Assembly: GCA_022925895.1 (NCBI GenBank) | Contig: JAKSYS010000831.1 | Coordinates: 1-20,451 of the forward strand | Direction: 5' to 3' | DNA length: 20,451 nucleotides | Source: Fragilaria crotonensis | Lineage: Eukaryota > Bacillariophyta > Fragilariophyceae > Fragilariales > Fragilariaceae | Shown here: positions 9,029 to 17,705 of the stretch, piece after piece | Position numbering within the stretch: position 1 is the first letter of the stretch | How the letters are laid out: every line of letters begins with the position of its first letter | Notes under the pieces: generated by a model | Database searches by the model: none | What the model was told of the DNA's origin: nothing | Seen by the model: only the letters and a program-made list of their open reading frames with translations | Made by a program: the position numbers and the translations under genes

Positions 9029-10579
9029 ATGAGATCGATGATTGCAACACCGATAAGTTGCTGGAGGAACAACGCTCATGGGTTGCGACTAGATCGGCAG
9101 TTGCAAGTCACACTGCTGATGCTGTTGTTTGTAGTTCGGTGGTTCAATACTGACACGACTTGTGTCTTTTGCGCAGCCTATGTTCCAAACTCTGCATACT
9201 TGTCACATCAACATTCATCGCTTGCTCCTTCCTCGTCAACCAGGAGGAATCATGAACTTGGAATAGGTATAAGAGTGGCTGTGTCAAGGAAACGGCAGAG
9301 AAATAGGCGTGCAACGGATCGCCAACAATGTGTAAGGCTTTCGTGTCAAGCTTCAGACCATATTGTCACCAACGAAGAGGATGGAACACAAGCCAAGATA
9401 CTGGAGTCCATGGGTTGGGACGCACACTTCCAGAATCAGATCAGTGTTGATGGGGACGATAATGATCAATTTGATGCGAACTCGATTCCAGTTCGCGTCA
9501 CGGAAGTGAGAAGTAATGGTCTTCGAGTCGTGGGACCAGGACTGACAGAACAAATATTAATCCCACCATCCTCGGGACGAAAGCGGAATGATGTTGTTGT
9601 CGGCGACTGGATTTTACTAAGGTCGACAACAGAAGCTGATCACGACGAAAGTGACAACGACGATAACATTCATAACCACCAGCCACTCATCATCCATCGT
9701 CTCTTGAAACGAAAAAGTCTTCTCCAACGACGAGCACCTGGACCGAGTCGCAAGACACAGCTCATTGCTGCCAACCTCGACACTGTCTTTCTCGTTTCAT
9801 CCTTCAATCAAGATTTCAATGTGGCACGATTGGAACGATATATTGCCATGGCACTGGAGGCCGACGTTGCGCCCGTGATCGTCTTGACGAAGCGAGATGT
9901 CTACGATGGTACTACTGTGACAACGGATGATGATGACGACGTTGATGATGATGATGATGATGTTGCGAATGAGGACGTGATGGCCATGCTCGACTCGTAC
10001 GTGAGCGATGCGCAAGAGATTGCGGATTCAGTTCCAGTGGTTACATTGGATGCTCGCGGTGACGAACCACTCTCCAAATTGGCAAAGTGGTGCCGTCCCG
10101 GTCAAACTGTTGCCTTTTTGGGATCCTCAGGAGTTGGCAAATCAACGCTTGTCAATTCTCTTTGCGGTGAGAAGGTCGCTGCGACCGCTGCCATTCATGA
10201 AGATAGTGGTCAAGGGCGGCACACAACTACACGGCGACAGCTATTCTTCCTGTCGAACGGATGTTCCGTTATCGATACACCGGGCTTGAGAGAATTGCAA
10301 CTTCTGGATGTGTCCCGTGGATTGGCAGAAGTATTTTCAGATCTAGTGGAACTTTCAACGCAGTGTCGATTCAACGACTGTCAACATGACGGTGAACCAG
10401 GCTGTGCTGTGGAAGCGGCTGTGGAGCAGGGCACGGTTGACGGGGATCGTGTGGCACGATGGCAGAAATTGGTGGCTGAAGACCTGATCAATTCAAAGAC
10501 CATGATCGAGAGCAAAGCAAAAGTCCTTCAGAAACAAATGCGGCAAAAGCAAGCAAAGAAGAATAAGCGAAACAAATAA
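9029..10579 (+). CDS. rsgA: RsgA/YjeQ-type circularly permuted GTPase, probably plastid-targeted
   Basis: The predicted protein has 516 residues. RsgA is a GTPase that works in late maturation of the small ribosomal subunit in bacteria and organelles. The permuted G-motif order is visible: G4 TKRD (287-290), then G1 GSSGVGKST (365-373), the GRHTTTRR switch (396-403) and G3 DTPG (416-419). The C-terminal zinc site is C446, C451, H453, C459, with the RsgA spacing C-x4-C-x-H-x5-C. An OB-fold-like segment precedes the GTPase (about 153-200). The N-terminal extension of over 100 residues has a hydrophobic stretch (about 25-37) and then FCAAYVP (47-53), resembling the diatom ASAFAP plastid-targeting site with Y for F. 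An acidic run of Asp (300-312) is inserted after G4, and the tail is Lys-rich. The plastid ribosome is the likely target; a mitochondrial location cannot be excluded. Confidence 0.92.
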   Translation: MRSMIATPISCWRNNAHGLRLDRQLQVTLLMLLFVVRWFNTDTTCVFCAAYVPNSAYLSHQHSSLAPSSSTRRNHELGIGIRVAVSRKRQRNRRATDRQQCVRLSCQASDHIVTNEEDGTQAKILESMGWDAHFQNQISVDGDDNDQFDANSIPVRVTEVRSNGLRVVGPGLTEQILIPPSSGRKRNDVVVGDWILLRSTTEADHDESDNDDNIHNHQPLIIHRLLKRKSLLQRRAPGPSRKTQLIAANLDTVFLVSSFNQDFNVARLERYIAMALEADVAPVIVLTKRDVYDGTTVTTDDDDDVDDDDDDVANEDVMAMLDSYVSDAQEIADSVPVVTLDARGDEPLSKLAKWCRPGQTVAFLGSSGVGKSTLVNSLCGEKVAATAAIHEDSGQGRHTTTRRQLFFLSNGCSVIDTPGLRELQLLDVSRGLAEVFSDLVELSTQCRFNDCQHDGEPGCAVEAAVEQGTVDGDRVARWQKLVAEDLINSKTMIESKAKVLQKQMRQKQAKKNKRNK

Positions 10580-10849
10580 TGAGCATCGGTTCGTGGTAAC
10601 CACTGGAGTACTCTAGTAGCATTAAAAAATCCTCCTTGTGTACGTCCGTGTCAGCGGTCTTGACATCCAGTGTCGTGTGCGGGTGACAGTCACCGAGACG
10701 ATTATACAAGGATGAAAATCATCGAGCGCGCGTGGCTGATGGAATGAAGACATTTGGTTCACCTTCTGCCATTCCTTTGTATTATGGTTTCTCCTTTCAG
10801 TCCATCCTGTGTCCTTGGTGCAACTACCTGGCGCATTAATGGAAGTTCA
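10580..10849. other. Convergent 3' region between the RsgA and WD40 genes
   Basis: This is the 270-bp gap between two genes that end toward each other. It contains a 6-bp inverted repeat with one-base loop, GGTGAC-A-GTCACC (10682-10694), and two GTAC motifs. No gene was found. Confidence 0.4.
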
Positions 10850-12388
10850 TTACCAATCCAGGTCGATGCCATCCTCCACTTCATTCTCGACATCAATATT
10901 AAAGTCATGAACACAAACAAACTGATTCATCCCATTTGTCACCAAGGTGTCTTCGGACAGGCAGAGACTGTTGATGTTTGCCGAAAATCCATCCATGACA
11001 AAGAGTTCCTTCCCAGTCTTGTAATTCCAAGCGCGTACCGTTCCATCCACACCCGCGGACAGGATCGCGTTCGGATGGTACTGCAACGCTGTAATCTTGT
11101 TCTCGTGACCTTGAAATAAATGAGCTCGTTGCTTCATTCGCTGATTCGAGAGGCGAGGCCAATGTTCGAACATGGTTTTGTCCTCTCGTATCCTGGTAAG
11201 AATGTCCCATTGCTTTACAACACCATCCATGCCTCCGGTAATAAGACTATTAGCATCATCGGAACACGCAATGGCTGTCACTCCGCCTTCATCTTGATGA
11301 GCGAGGAAACGACCATTCGGAACAAGACAAACGTCTTCCATAGATGCCGCCTGCACCATTTCAGACACCAAATATGCAACGACGTGACCCGAACTCAGGC
11401 CCAAAAAGACGCGGTCGCCCTTGGCATCGACTGACAAGATGCGAATTGCCGCGCCAGTCGGTTCTTCCATCTGACATCTGTACACCAAATCGCCAGTCCA
11501 CATATCCCAGAGTGCCAACGATCCGTCGATCGACGCAGAAAAGAGAAGAACATTGGAAGCGATACTGACTTGTTTGAGAGCTACGATGCGATCCGAGTGG
11601 GCCTCCAGGTTTCGCAAGGGAAACACGCGTTCCCCGGAGACATCTGGGACGCTCCACACAGTCAAGTGACCAGCCACATCTGCGGTCACGACGATTGTCT
11701 CATCATCGACGTTTTCGGCGAGGAGGAGGGCCGATATCTCCTTTCCTTCGTGTGCCATGAATTGATGCACAACTTCGAATGGGATTTCATTGATATTAGG
11801 CTCCTCTTCGTCACTTCTCACCAGTTGCGATTCTACAGCCACCGTCAAATTCGAGGTTTCGACAATCTTGAGTTTGGATTCGAATTTCGTCCAATACTCC
11901 GTTCCCAGCTCTACCAGACACACACTACCATCAGTGCGCCCCACAAGAACATCTAATCCCAACGCTATTTTGGAAATGGTCGTGGAACCGTCAACACCGT
12001 CCGCATCTTCCTTGGCATTGTAACGATCCAAAGAAAACCCACGAACTTTCCAATTGCCTTGTTGCCAATTTTGAGTCAGTTTCAGTTCCTTCTCCTGCTG
12101 AAATCCCTCGGCTGCTTTCTGCAATCCCAATGTCGGGGACGACAAAGATGATGATGATGACGATAAAGACTCGTCGCCGGCCCAGAAGTTATCGCCAAAG
12201 TCACTAAACTCAATAGGCCCGTCGTTGTCGTTGTTGTTGCCGCCATCGTTGTCGTTGTCATTCAATAATCGAATCAAAGAATTGCCCTGCCAAACTTCAC
12301 GATTAGAAGAGGACGGCAGAACCACAAAGGCATCGAGAGAGTGAAACAGGAGAGTCAGAGAGGCAAGTGAGGTACGTATCATGGTCAT
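10850..12388 (-). CDS. WD40-repeat protein, probably plastid-targeted
   Basis: The open frame extends upstream to 12424, but its first codon there is TTG, so I take the first ATG at 12388 (512 residues); a second ATG lies at 12382. The N-terminus MTMIRTSLASLTLLFHSLDAFVVLP is a short hydrophobic signal followed by AFVVLP (20-25), an ASAFAP-like plastid site. A low-complexity Asn/Asp/Gly run (about 42-57) and a Ser run (about 75-84) follow. From about residue 138 I count seven WD-like blades. The clearest are AHEG...TADVAGHLTVWSV (about 212-247), EAHSD...SASIDGSLALWDM (262-297), HQDEG...TGGMDGVVKQWDI (364-396) and GHENK...SAGVDGTVRAWNY (427-456). Seven blades would form one propeller, a scaffold for protein contacts. 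The partner is unknown. It shares its upstream region with the divergent dioxygenase gene. Confidence 0.8.
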   Translation of the reverse strand: MTMIRTSLASLTLLFHSLDAFVVLPSSSNREVWQGNSLIRLLNDNDNDGGNNNDNDGPIEFSDFGDNFWAGDESLSSSSSSLSSPTLGLQKAAEGFQQEKELKLTQNWQQGNWKVRGFSLDRYNAKEDADGVDGSTTISKIALGLDVLVGRTDGSVCLVELGTEYWTKFESKLKIVETSNLTVAVESQLVRSDEEEPNINEIPFEVVHQFMAHEGKEISALLLAENVDDETIVVTADVAGHLTVWSVPDVSGERVFPLRNLEAHSDRIVALKQVSIASNVLLFSASIDGSLALWDMWTGDLVYRCQMEEPTGAAIRILSVDAKGDRVFLGLSSGHVVAYLVSEMVQAASMEDVCLVPNGRFLAHQDEGGVTAIACSDDANSLITGGMDGVVKQWDILTRIREDKTMFEHWPRLSNQRMKQRAHLFQGHENKITALQYHPNAILSAGVDGTVRAWNYKTGKELFVMDGFSANINSLCLSEDTLVTNGMNQFVCVHDFNIDVENEVEDGIDLDW

Positions 12389-12424
12389 TTTTTCGTCGGA
12401 ATTGTTCCTTTTTCTTTTCTGCAA

Positions 12425-12948
12425 GCTGTGAAAGTTCTGTATGGTAGTACAGTACCTGTGCCAAAGTTGTACGGAGCAGTTGTGGGTTGTAGCACAGATG
12501 TACTACGAGGTACTTGTACCAGAGTCTACGTCTATGCATAAGAACTTCCGACGCACGCCGGGGTACTGTTCCAAGGTACTGTAGTACTCTACCGGTACAG
12601 TATCATTGTAATGGAAGGTGCGGCAAATGTGTGAGAGCGTACGACATGGTATGCTACATACCGGGTATGATATAAAGAGTTTAGATTTTAGATACGCGCC
12701 TACCGCTATGATAGTGTCCACATGTCACATGTATCTGAGCTCATTCAGAAACCGTCATTTACCGATTATTGTTAAGTAGTTATGTGTACTCCGAGTACTT
12801 GTACCAGGTACTGGAGTACGAAGTGTATTTCTGAAATGGCATCACGGGTCGCTGTCGTCGCATGTCATGTGCCGTTTGCAATGATGACAGTTGATGTATA
12901 TCATCATCAAGCGACACACAATATAAGCCATACAGTGTTCACTGCAGT
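12425..12948. promoter_or_regulatory. Divergent promoter region with two GTAC clusters
   Basis: This gap separates the divergent WD40 (-) and dioxygenase (+) genes. Eleven GTAC tetranucleotides lie at 12447-12642 on the WD40 side, and five lie within 36 bp at 12785-12820 on the dioxygenase side. The part between them (12643-12784) has none. The two separate clusters suggest one per promoter. The regulatory role is inferred; no binding protein is known to me. Confidence 0.45.
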
Positions 12949-14218
12949 ATGTATGAAGCGATGACATCCAACAGAAAGGTTTGGGTGAGGCTTCTTTTGA
13001 TCCTTTCCTGGCAACACCGAAGTCTTGGTCTGCATTCCATCACCTTCCCGTTGACCAGAAACTACACTCCGGACCATGGAGCCTCCCTACTGGAATCCTT
13101 TCACAAAGTGGTTGACTCGACCGATTTCTTTGTTGCATCATCGACACAACCCGGACGGTGCTTAGTGCCACTATTTGGCGACGATGTTACGGTGACCTTT
13201 GGTCCCGCTTCTCAAGTGCCCATCACTGAATATGTCCTAACCGTCCAAGGATCGACGCTCACAAAATCAGATTTTGCGTGGATTCTGCTCAAATTCTTTG
13301 AATGCAAGGAGTCCTTCGAGCCAATTAGTAGCACCACGGCGTTGCGTAAGGCAGTTGCAGAACATTATAACGCCCAACCTCCACATCCAGGATACAATGC
13401 CGAGCTCACAGCTGGAAATGGGAAACGTTTGGCCATGCTAGATTCCAATGCTCTGGCCCAGTTGAAAAAGGATGGTTTTGTTGTGCTCAACATGGACCTC
13501 AAAACTTCCAAAGCCAGCAATCAAATGTTATCCGAATTTTTGGTCCAAAGCACCGGTCAAGGGCTCTCGGTTCGAAGGGACACAGTTGCATTTTTGGACA
13601 AGAAAGATGCAATGGCATGTGGTTTGGAGGAACAATACAACTTCCTAATGAGTATTGCATCTCATCTCAACCACCATTTCTCATTCCCAAATTCTGCGTA
13701 TCAACCATTAGCGCCAGGCACCCATTCAAGGCCTCTGACCAATCCCAAACACATTCAGGCAGCCGAGTATGGCATGGGCGGATTCTATGTCGCGCACAGG
13801 TACGTCAGTAGCTTTAGAAACCGAGCAAGGACATTCAAACGCATACAATGATCTGAGTTACTCCCTACATGTTTACAGTGACAATTCCATTGCAGACGAG
13901 AACATTCGAAGTAACTTTCGGTGCTACACCTGTATCCTGTATTGCAATGATGATTGGACTGCCGTCGATGGCGGGGCTCTTCGAATCTACCGCGATAGCT
14001 CCGAGTTGAAGGTTCCAGCTGATGCACTTACTCAGTGCTCGCATCAAGACATTTTCCCAGAGAATGGGAGATTGGTCATTTTTGATTCCAAGCTTGTCCA
14101 TTCCGTACAACGTGTCAGTCAGGACAAACGTCGACGCGCTCTGACCCTTTGGATACTACGGCCTGAAGATAGTGGTGCACGTGGCGACGTTTACTACTTT
14201 GGCGAACATGTATCCTAA
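12949..14218 (+). CDS. 2OG-Fe(II) dioxygenase, prolyl-4-hydroxylase-like, two exons
   Basis: This is one gene of two exons, 12949-13799 and 13879-14218, giving 396 residues after splicing. Unspliced, the frame stops at 13851. Removing the 79-bp intron joins exon 1 (..GGFYVAH) to exon 2 (SDNS..), creating the iron-binding pair H283-x-D285. The distal histidine is H358 (LVHSVQRV), and R368-R370 lie where the family's 2-oxoglutarate-binding Arg/Lys is expected. DGGALRIY matches the P4H fold. LDSNALAQLKKDGFVVL (164-180) and RRDTVAFL (209-216) match the start of the catalytic domain. The N-terminus has a hydrophobic stretch (about 11-20) that may be a signal peptide, so an ER or secretory location is plausible. 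Residues 40-160 are not recognised. Start alternatives are ATG at 12949 or 12961. The substrate, perhaps a peptidyl proline, is unknown. Confidence 0.85.
13800..13878 (+). other. 79-bp spliceosomal intron (GT-AG) in the dioxygenase gene
   Basis: The donor is CAG|GTACGT at 13800 and the acceptor TTTACAG ends at 13878. The length is 3n+1, exactly the shift needed to join the two reading frames. The other nearby acceptor (TTGCAG ending at 13895) gives 96 bp, which would not restore frame. Splicing here recreates the HxD iron-binding motif across the junction, which independently supports the choice. Confidence 0.88.
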
Positions 14219-14401
14219 GAGACGAAGGCTTGTGTATAACATATCTTATCTTCGACGCTACGAGGAACTGCAAGATATTGCTATTCAATTTCTTGCAAGA
14301 CTCCAATCGGATCGTCTTATTCTTGTTCTCGCGCATCGCAATTAACTACTGTGTCATGTGTAGAGAGTAAAATGGAACAGCAGTCATGGGGAGCACCTCT
14401 T

Positions 14402-16927
14402 TCATACATGATATCCAGTGATAGTCATCTCGATAGGATGGGAAGCAACGGCTATGTCATTAACGTCGTCATCTGTTGGTGGAGGGTCACGACCTTGCTT
14501 CGTCTCAGCCACTGATGGAGCTGCAATGCTATAATCGTCGTACTCAGCAAAATAGTTCTCATTCGTCCGGGTCTTGCTCTCAATCATGGAGTTGGAACCA
14601 CCAGACGTGACTCGAGTAGGACCAGATGTGGATGCAACGTGTGTTGAGCCAAGACAAATACCATCGCCACCAAAGGCGATGGGAACGGGTATCATGAGGC
14701 GAGTGCTGCCGGCATTCTCGCGTTCGCGAATCTCCTGCTCCTGAAACTTCTTTTGATACAGCTCAAGGATTTTTGTTTCCGATGCGATGTTCATCTCGTG
14801 AGTGTTGGCCGTAAGGTCACCGACAGAGGCGTCATCAGCTGGGCAAATGACGGGAGGTACGTCTGCTTGAAGCGATTCGCTCTTAGCGGGCGGATCTCGT
14901 TCCCCTTGATGATGAGTGAAACCGAAGAACTCGGAGAAGGACTTTCCAAGCGGAGCAGGCTTCTTCGGCAAAGCTGGCTGTCGAGCAAGAGCTCTCGTGG
15001 ACCCAGAAGGGAAATCATGAATCCCCCTCGGAGAAGAATCTGTTTGGCCGCGACTCGCATCCTGCTGATTCTTACCTGGCATTTGCGACGACACAAGCCA
15101 ATCTTTCGCTGCGGAAGCTGGGGACGGCGGAATGGTCTTGGTCGCTTCAGCTTGCGAGTTGGAACCCTTGCTGCCTGCACTTGCTGGCTTCATGACGTCC
15201 TTGCTTTCCAAAACATTGTCCCCGTCGGACTTTCCTTGCTGTTCAGATCGCGTAGGATGAGACTGGTCGAGAGGGCTGCCAGCGTATACTTTAGGGCGAC
15301 GACAAACTTTGTCGATCCATGAAAAGTATCTAGCACCCTCCTTCTCGGCTGCATTAAGAGTGTCACGATCCGTGTAAAGGGTGTATTCGTCGTCGTATTC
15401 GTCCCCGCCCTTAACAGCAGAGCATACAGGGATCTTGTAGGAACGGCCAAAGATGTCAGCAGTGACGTGGGTTAAATCGTCCCGGATGTCGTTCATCAAT
15501 TGATTCAAACGACCCTTCGTATCTCGAGAAATAACGGAGTCATTCTCATCTAGGTTGCCCTCCATCATGGGAAGAGAAGCACACATCGGCATCCGTAGTT
15601 TTCGTCCAAAGAAATCAATTTCTATCGGACTCACGCCTTCATGCTCCTCCGCTTCTGGAGTCGTGGCTTCAACTTTCTTCTCAAACGAAAGTGTATACGT
15701 ATCTTCATCGTTGTCTTTTTCTTTGCCTTCTGCGTTGTCCCATGCAAAGAAGCCAAGCTTGTCTTCATTCGTCGCGTACGTTCCAGATCCCACGCTGTGG
15801 CCTTCATTATCGCCTTCGTAGGTGTCGTCGAAGGTGCCATCATAGGTGCCGTCGAAGGTGTCGTCAAAGGTATAATCCTGGGAACTAGGAGTGCCGATCG
15901 ACTCGTCATCGACGGGATGGGTCGAATCATCTTTGACTGGCGGGGCATCATTGGAAGGTTTCGGGGTGCTTTGGTCGATTTGATCGTCATTTGTCGCTTC
16001 CTTCGGTGTCAGTTGCTTCGGTGAAACAACCACGGAATTCCGACTTAAGAAGTCGCCAACCAAGAAAAACGCCTTTTCAAGCTCAGATCCCCTCTCGTAA
16101 ACTTCTAGCGACACCCTCAAAATAGCATCGCCGTTGGGATCCATCGAGTATGCACTAGCAAAGGCTTGGCATACTGCTTCATTTGGGACCTTGGGCTTCT
16201 TCTGTCTTTGAAAGAGTCGCTGCAGCGCCGTTCGTTTCGTGGGCATCTCTTTAGGACGTGGAGAAATCGCAATCATAGGGTAGCCACTGAAACCACCCTT
16301 CCAGCCAACAGCCTTATTGGCAGGTGGCCTTGCTGCAGCAAGACTCAATACAGGCAAGTCCAGCTGAACAGGACGACCATTCTTGCATTCACCTCCAGAG
16401 ATAGCAAGGGACGCAACACCAAAAGGAAGAGCGATTTTGTGTTCCTTGTCATCGTCCTCCGTTAAGGCAATCATCAGGTCGAACGACATTGGAGCAAATC
16501 GCTGATCCCCAATGGATTGTAAATTTGCTTCAAAGGTCACAATTGAACCCAAGATACCAGTGTCTGAAGACCATACTGCGACATGCCTCTGCGGACGATC
16601 CGCGGTATTGGTAGTATTGGTCGCCGTCTCGTCATCCTGGATCTTACCTTGCTGTCCAACAACAATGTCATCAGATGGTGAGCGAGTCAATGGTTTTGAC
16701 TGTGTAGTCATTCCCCTGATGATGGAGTTGCGGGAAAAGGCAACTATGGACTTCATTTGCGTGGGCTGAGCCGGGGCGACTGTCGACATGACCTTGTCTC
16801 GGCATTTCGATCGATCTACAGTTATGCCAGCAAGTCCCAACACCGTTACTCGGACCACGTGATTGTTTCGAACACTCATGGGTTGGCCTTCCTTGTGGGG
16901 CGGTTGTTGGGGCACCATGGATGTCAT
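14402..16927 (-). CDS. Large protein with C2-like N-terminal domain and long disordered region
   Basis: The frame is open to 17026, but its first codon there is GTG; the first ATG is at 16927 (841 residues), with A at -3 and another ATG three codons on. The N-terminal 300 residues contain VVRVTVLGLAG (24-34), WSSDTGILGSIVTFEANL (119-136), FAPMSFDLMIAL (144-155) and KIALPFGVASLAISG (164-178). This looks like the NT-C2 type of membrane-associated C2 domain, which I recall in many diatom proteins. From about residue 310 the chain is rich in D, E, S, T, P and Q and probably disordered. It includes five TFDD/TYDG-like tetrapeptides (353-372). Two related short motifs, FFGRKLRMPMC (439-449) and DIFGRSYKIPVC (491-502), recur 52 residues apart. 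A short basic, Pro-rich stretch near 655 precedes SFSEFFGF. No enzyme motif is seen. A role in membrane trafficking or cytoskeleton is only a guess. Confidence 0.75.
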   Translation of the reverse strand: MTSMVPQQPPHKEGQPMSVRNNHVVRVTVLGLAGITVDRSKCRDKVMSTVAPAQPTQMKSIVAFSRNSIIRGMTTQSKPLTRSPSDDIVVGQQGKIQDDETATNTTNTADRPQRHVAVWSSDTGILGSIVTFEANLQSIGDQRFAPMSFDLMIALTEDDDKEHKIALPFGVASLAISGGECKNGRPVQLDLPVLSLAAARPPANKAVGWKGGFSGYPMIAISPRPKEMPTKRTALQRLFQRQKKPKVPNEAVCQAFASAYSMDPNGDAILRVSLEVYERGSELEKAFFLVGDFLSRNSVVVSPKQLTPKEATNDDQIDQSTPKPSNDAPPVKDDSTHPVDDESIGTPSSQDYTFDDTFDGTYDGTFDDTYEGDNEGHSVGSGTYATNEDKLGFFAWDNAEGKEKDNDEDTYTLSFEKKVEATTPEAEEHEGVSPIEIDFFGRKLRMPMCASLPMMEGNLDENDSVISRDTKGRLNQLMNDIRDDLTHVTADIFGRSYKIPVCSAVKGGDEYDDEYTLYTDRDTLNAAEKEGARYFSWIDKVCRRPKVYAGSPLDQSHPTRSEQQGKSDGDNVLESKDVMKPASAGSKGSNSQAEATKTIPPSPASAAKDWLVSSQMPGKNQQDASRGQTDSSPRGIHDFPSGSTRALARQPALPKKPAPLGKSFSEFFGFTHHQGERDPPAKSESLQADVPPVICPADDASVGDLTANTHEMNIASETKILELYQKKFQEQEIRERENAGSTRLMIPVPIAFGGDGICLGSTHVASTSGPTRVTSGGSNSMIESKTRTNENYFAEYDDYSIAAPSVAETKQGRDPPPTDDDVNDIAVASHPIEMTITGYHV

Positions 16928-17095
16928 TGTTAACGACGGACAAGGTCCCTGTTGGACCTTGGAGTTGTATAATAGGTGAGATGCTTCCTTTGCTTTTTCC
17001 TCGCATTCGTACGAAGGATTTTTCACACATATTTTTTGCCATGTGATGTGGAATTTCTCGATACTCTAAAATTTTGGTCGTGTATGCGTAATCCT

Positions 17096-17690
17096 AGTAC
17101 AAGTTTGCATGCGAGAAGATACCTTTTCATAACGATATAAAGCATAAGTCTGGCGTGCGGACGTCCGGACATCGATTTTTTTTAGGGGATGCTGCCTTCA
17201 TCCTCTAAATGACTTGGGCGCGCCATTTACGGGAGTTAATTCTCCGTTCGCAGGAAATTGAGCCGTTCAGGGAGGCCTGTGTAAGTGGTGGTTTCATACC
17301 TTATCAATGAAGGACGATAGTCAGCGCCTGTCCTGCGAGCCTTCCAGCTTCATTGATTCCGTTGCTTTGATGCACATGAAATAATATGTCGCTGGTAAAA
17401 ATACTACACCGCTCTTAAACAACAGTTCATCGTGGTACATAGTACATAGACGCAGTAGACATGCAATCCCAAACGCACTTCAAAAGGCGTCCAGAGAAAG
17501 TTGCACACGGAGTACAAGTACTGTATGCATAGGTCTACTGCAGAACCTGTTTAAAAGTGTGTACTGCGTACGTTGTTCATGTAGTACATAGTTGGACATA
17601 CCTGGTACTGTACCGTGATCAGCAGCAACAACAACAAAAAACAGTTTTCCTGGGTCTGTGTATGAATACCCGGTGTTAAAAGGTGGTGGC
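17096..17690 (+). repeat. Large direct repeat, copy 1 (upstream of the membrane-protein gene)
   Basis: This copy shares long, well-conserved blocks with 19918-20451 in the same order and orientation. They include AAGTTTGCATGCGAGAAGAT, GTGCGGACGTCCG, CATCGATTTTTTTTAG, GACTTGGGCG, CATTTACGGGAGT, GCAGGAAATTGAGCCGTTC, GACGATAGTCAG and GATGCACATGAAAT. It ends with AAAAGGTGGTGGC only 15 bases before the ATG of the membrane-protein gene. The 3' half is more diverged than the first 150 bp. Confidence 0.85.
17158..17167. promoter_or_regulatory. Conserved palindrome CGGACGTCCG (copy 1)
   Basis: This perfect 10-bp palindrome with an ACGT core is identical in the second repeat copy at 20003-20012. ACGT cores are typical of bZIP sites, but binding here is not shown. 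A second imperfect palindrome, ACGGGAG-TTAAT-TCTCCGT (17229-17247), is also kept in the other copy (20072-20090). Confidence 0.4.
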
Positions 17691-17705
17691 TATTGATCAA
17701 CGACC

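Larger units (their letters stand above)
17027..17705. promoter_or_regulatory. Divergent upstream region, mostly a large repeat copy
   Basis: This region lies between the C2-like gene (-) and the membrane-protein gene (+). Positions 17096-17690 recur at 19918-20451. Nine GTAC motifs lie at 17436-17614 on the membrane-protein side, where a CAGCAACAACAACAA run (17621-17635) also occurs. No gene was found. Confidence 0.5.

Noticed and set aside
9029-10579. Bacterial contamination or recent bacterial transfer for the RsgA gene
   Set aside because: The long N-terminal targeting-like extension and same-style flanks fit an ordinary nuclear gene of plastid origin.
10754-11956. Several plus-strand frames over the WD40 gene
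   Set aside because: The opposite strand carries clear WD repeats; these frames are its shadows.
13800-13895. Alternative 96-bp intron ending at TTGCAG
   Set aside because: Its length is a multiple of three and does not restore the reading frame of exon 2.
13769-14218. Separate 149-residue gene downstream of the dioxygenase frame
   Set aside because: The 79-bp intron joins the two frames and completes the HxD...H...R site, so this is exon 2.
14753-15322. Plus-strand open frame of 189 codons
   Set aside because: It is antisense to the C2-like gene, has Arg/Ser/Leu-rich composition typical of a shadow frame and no recognisable domain.
16928-17042. N-terminal extension of the C2-like protein
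   Set aside because: The extended frame opens with GTG, and the upstream ATG at 17042 is in a different frame; the first in-frame ATG at 16927 has a good context.
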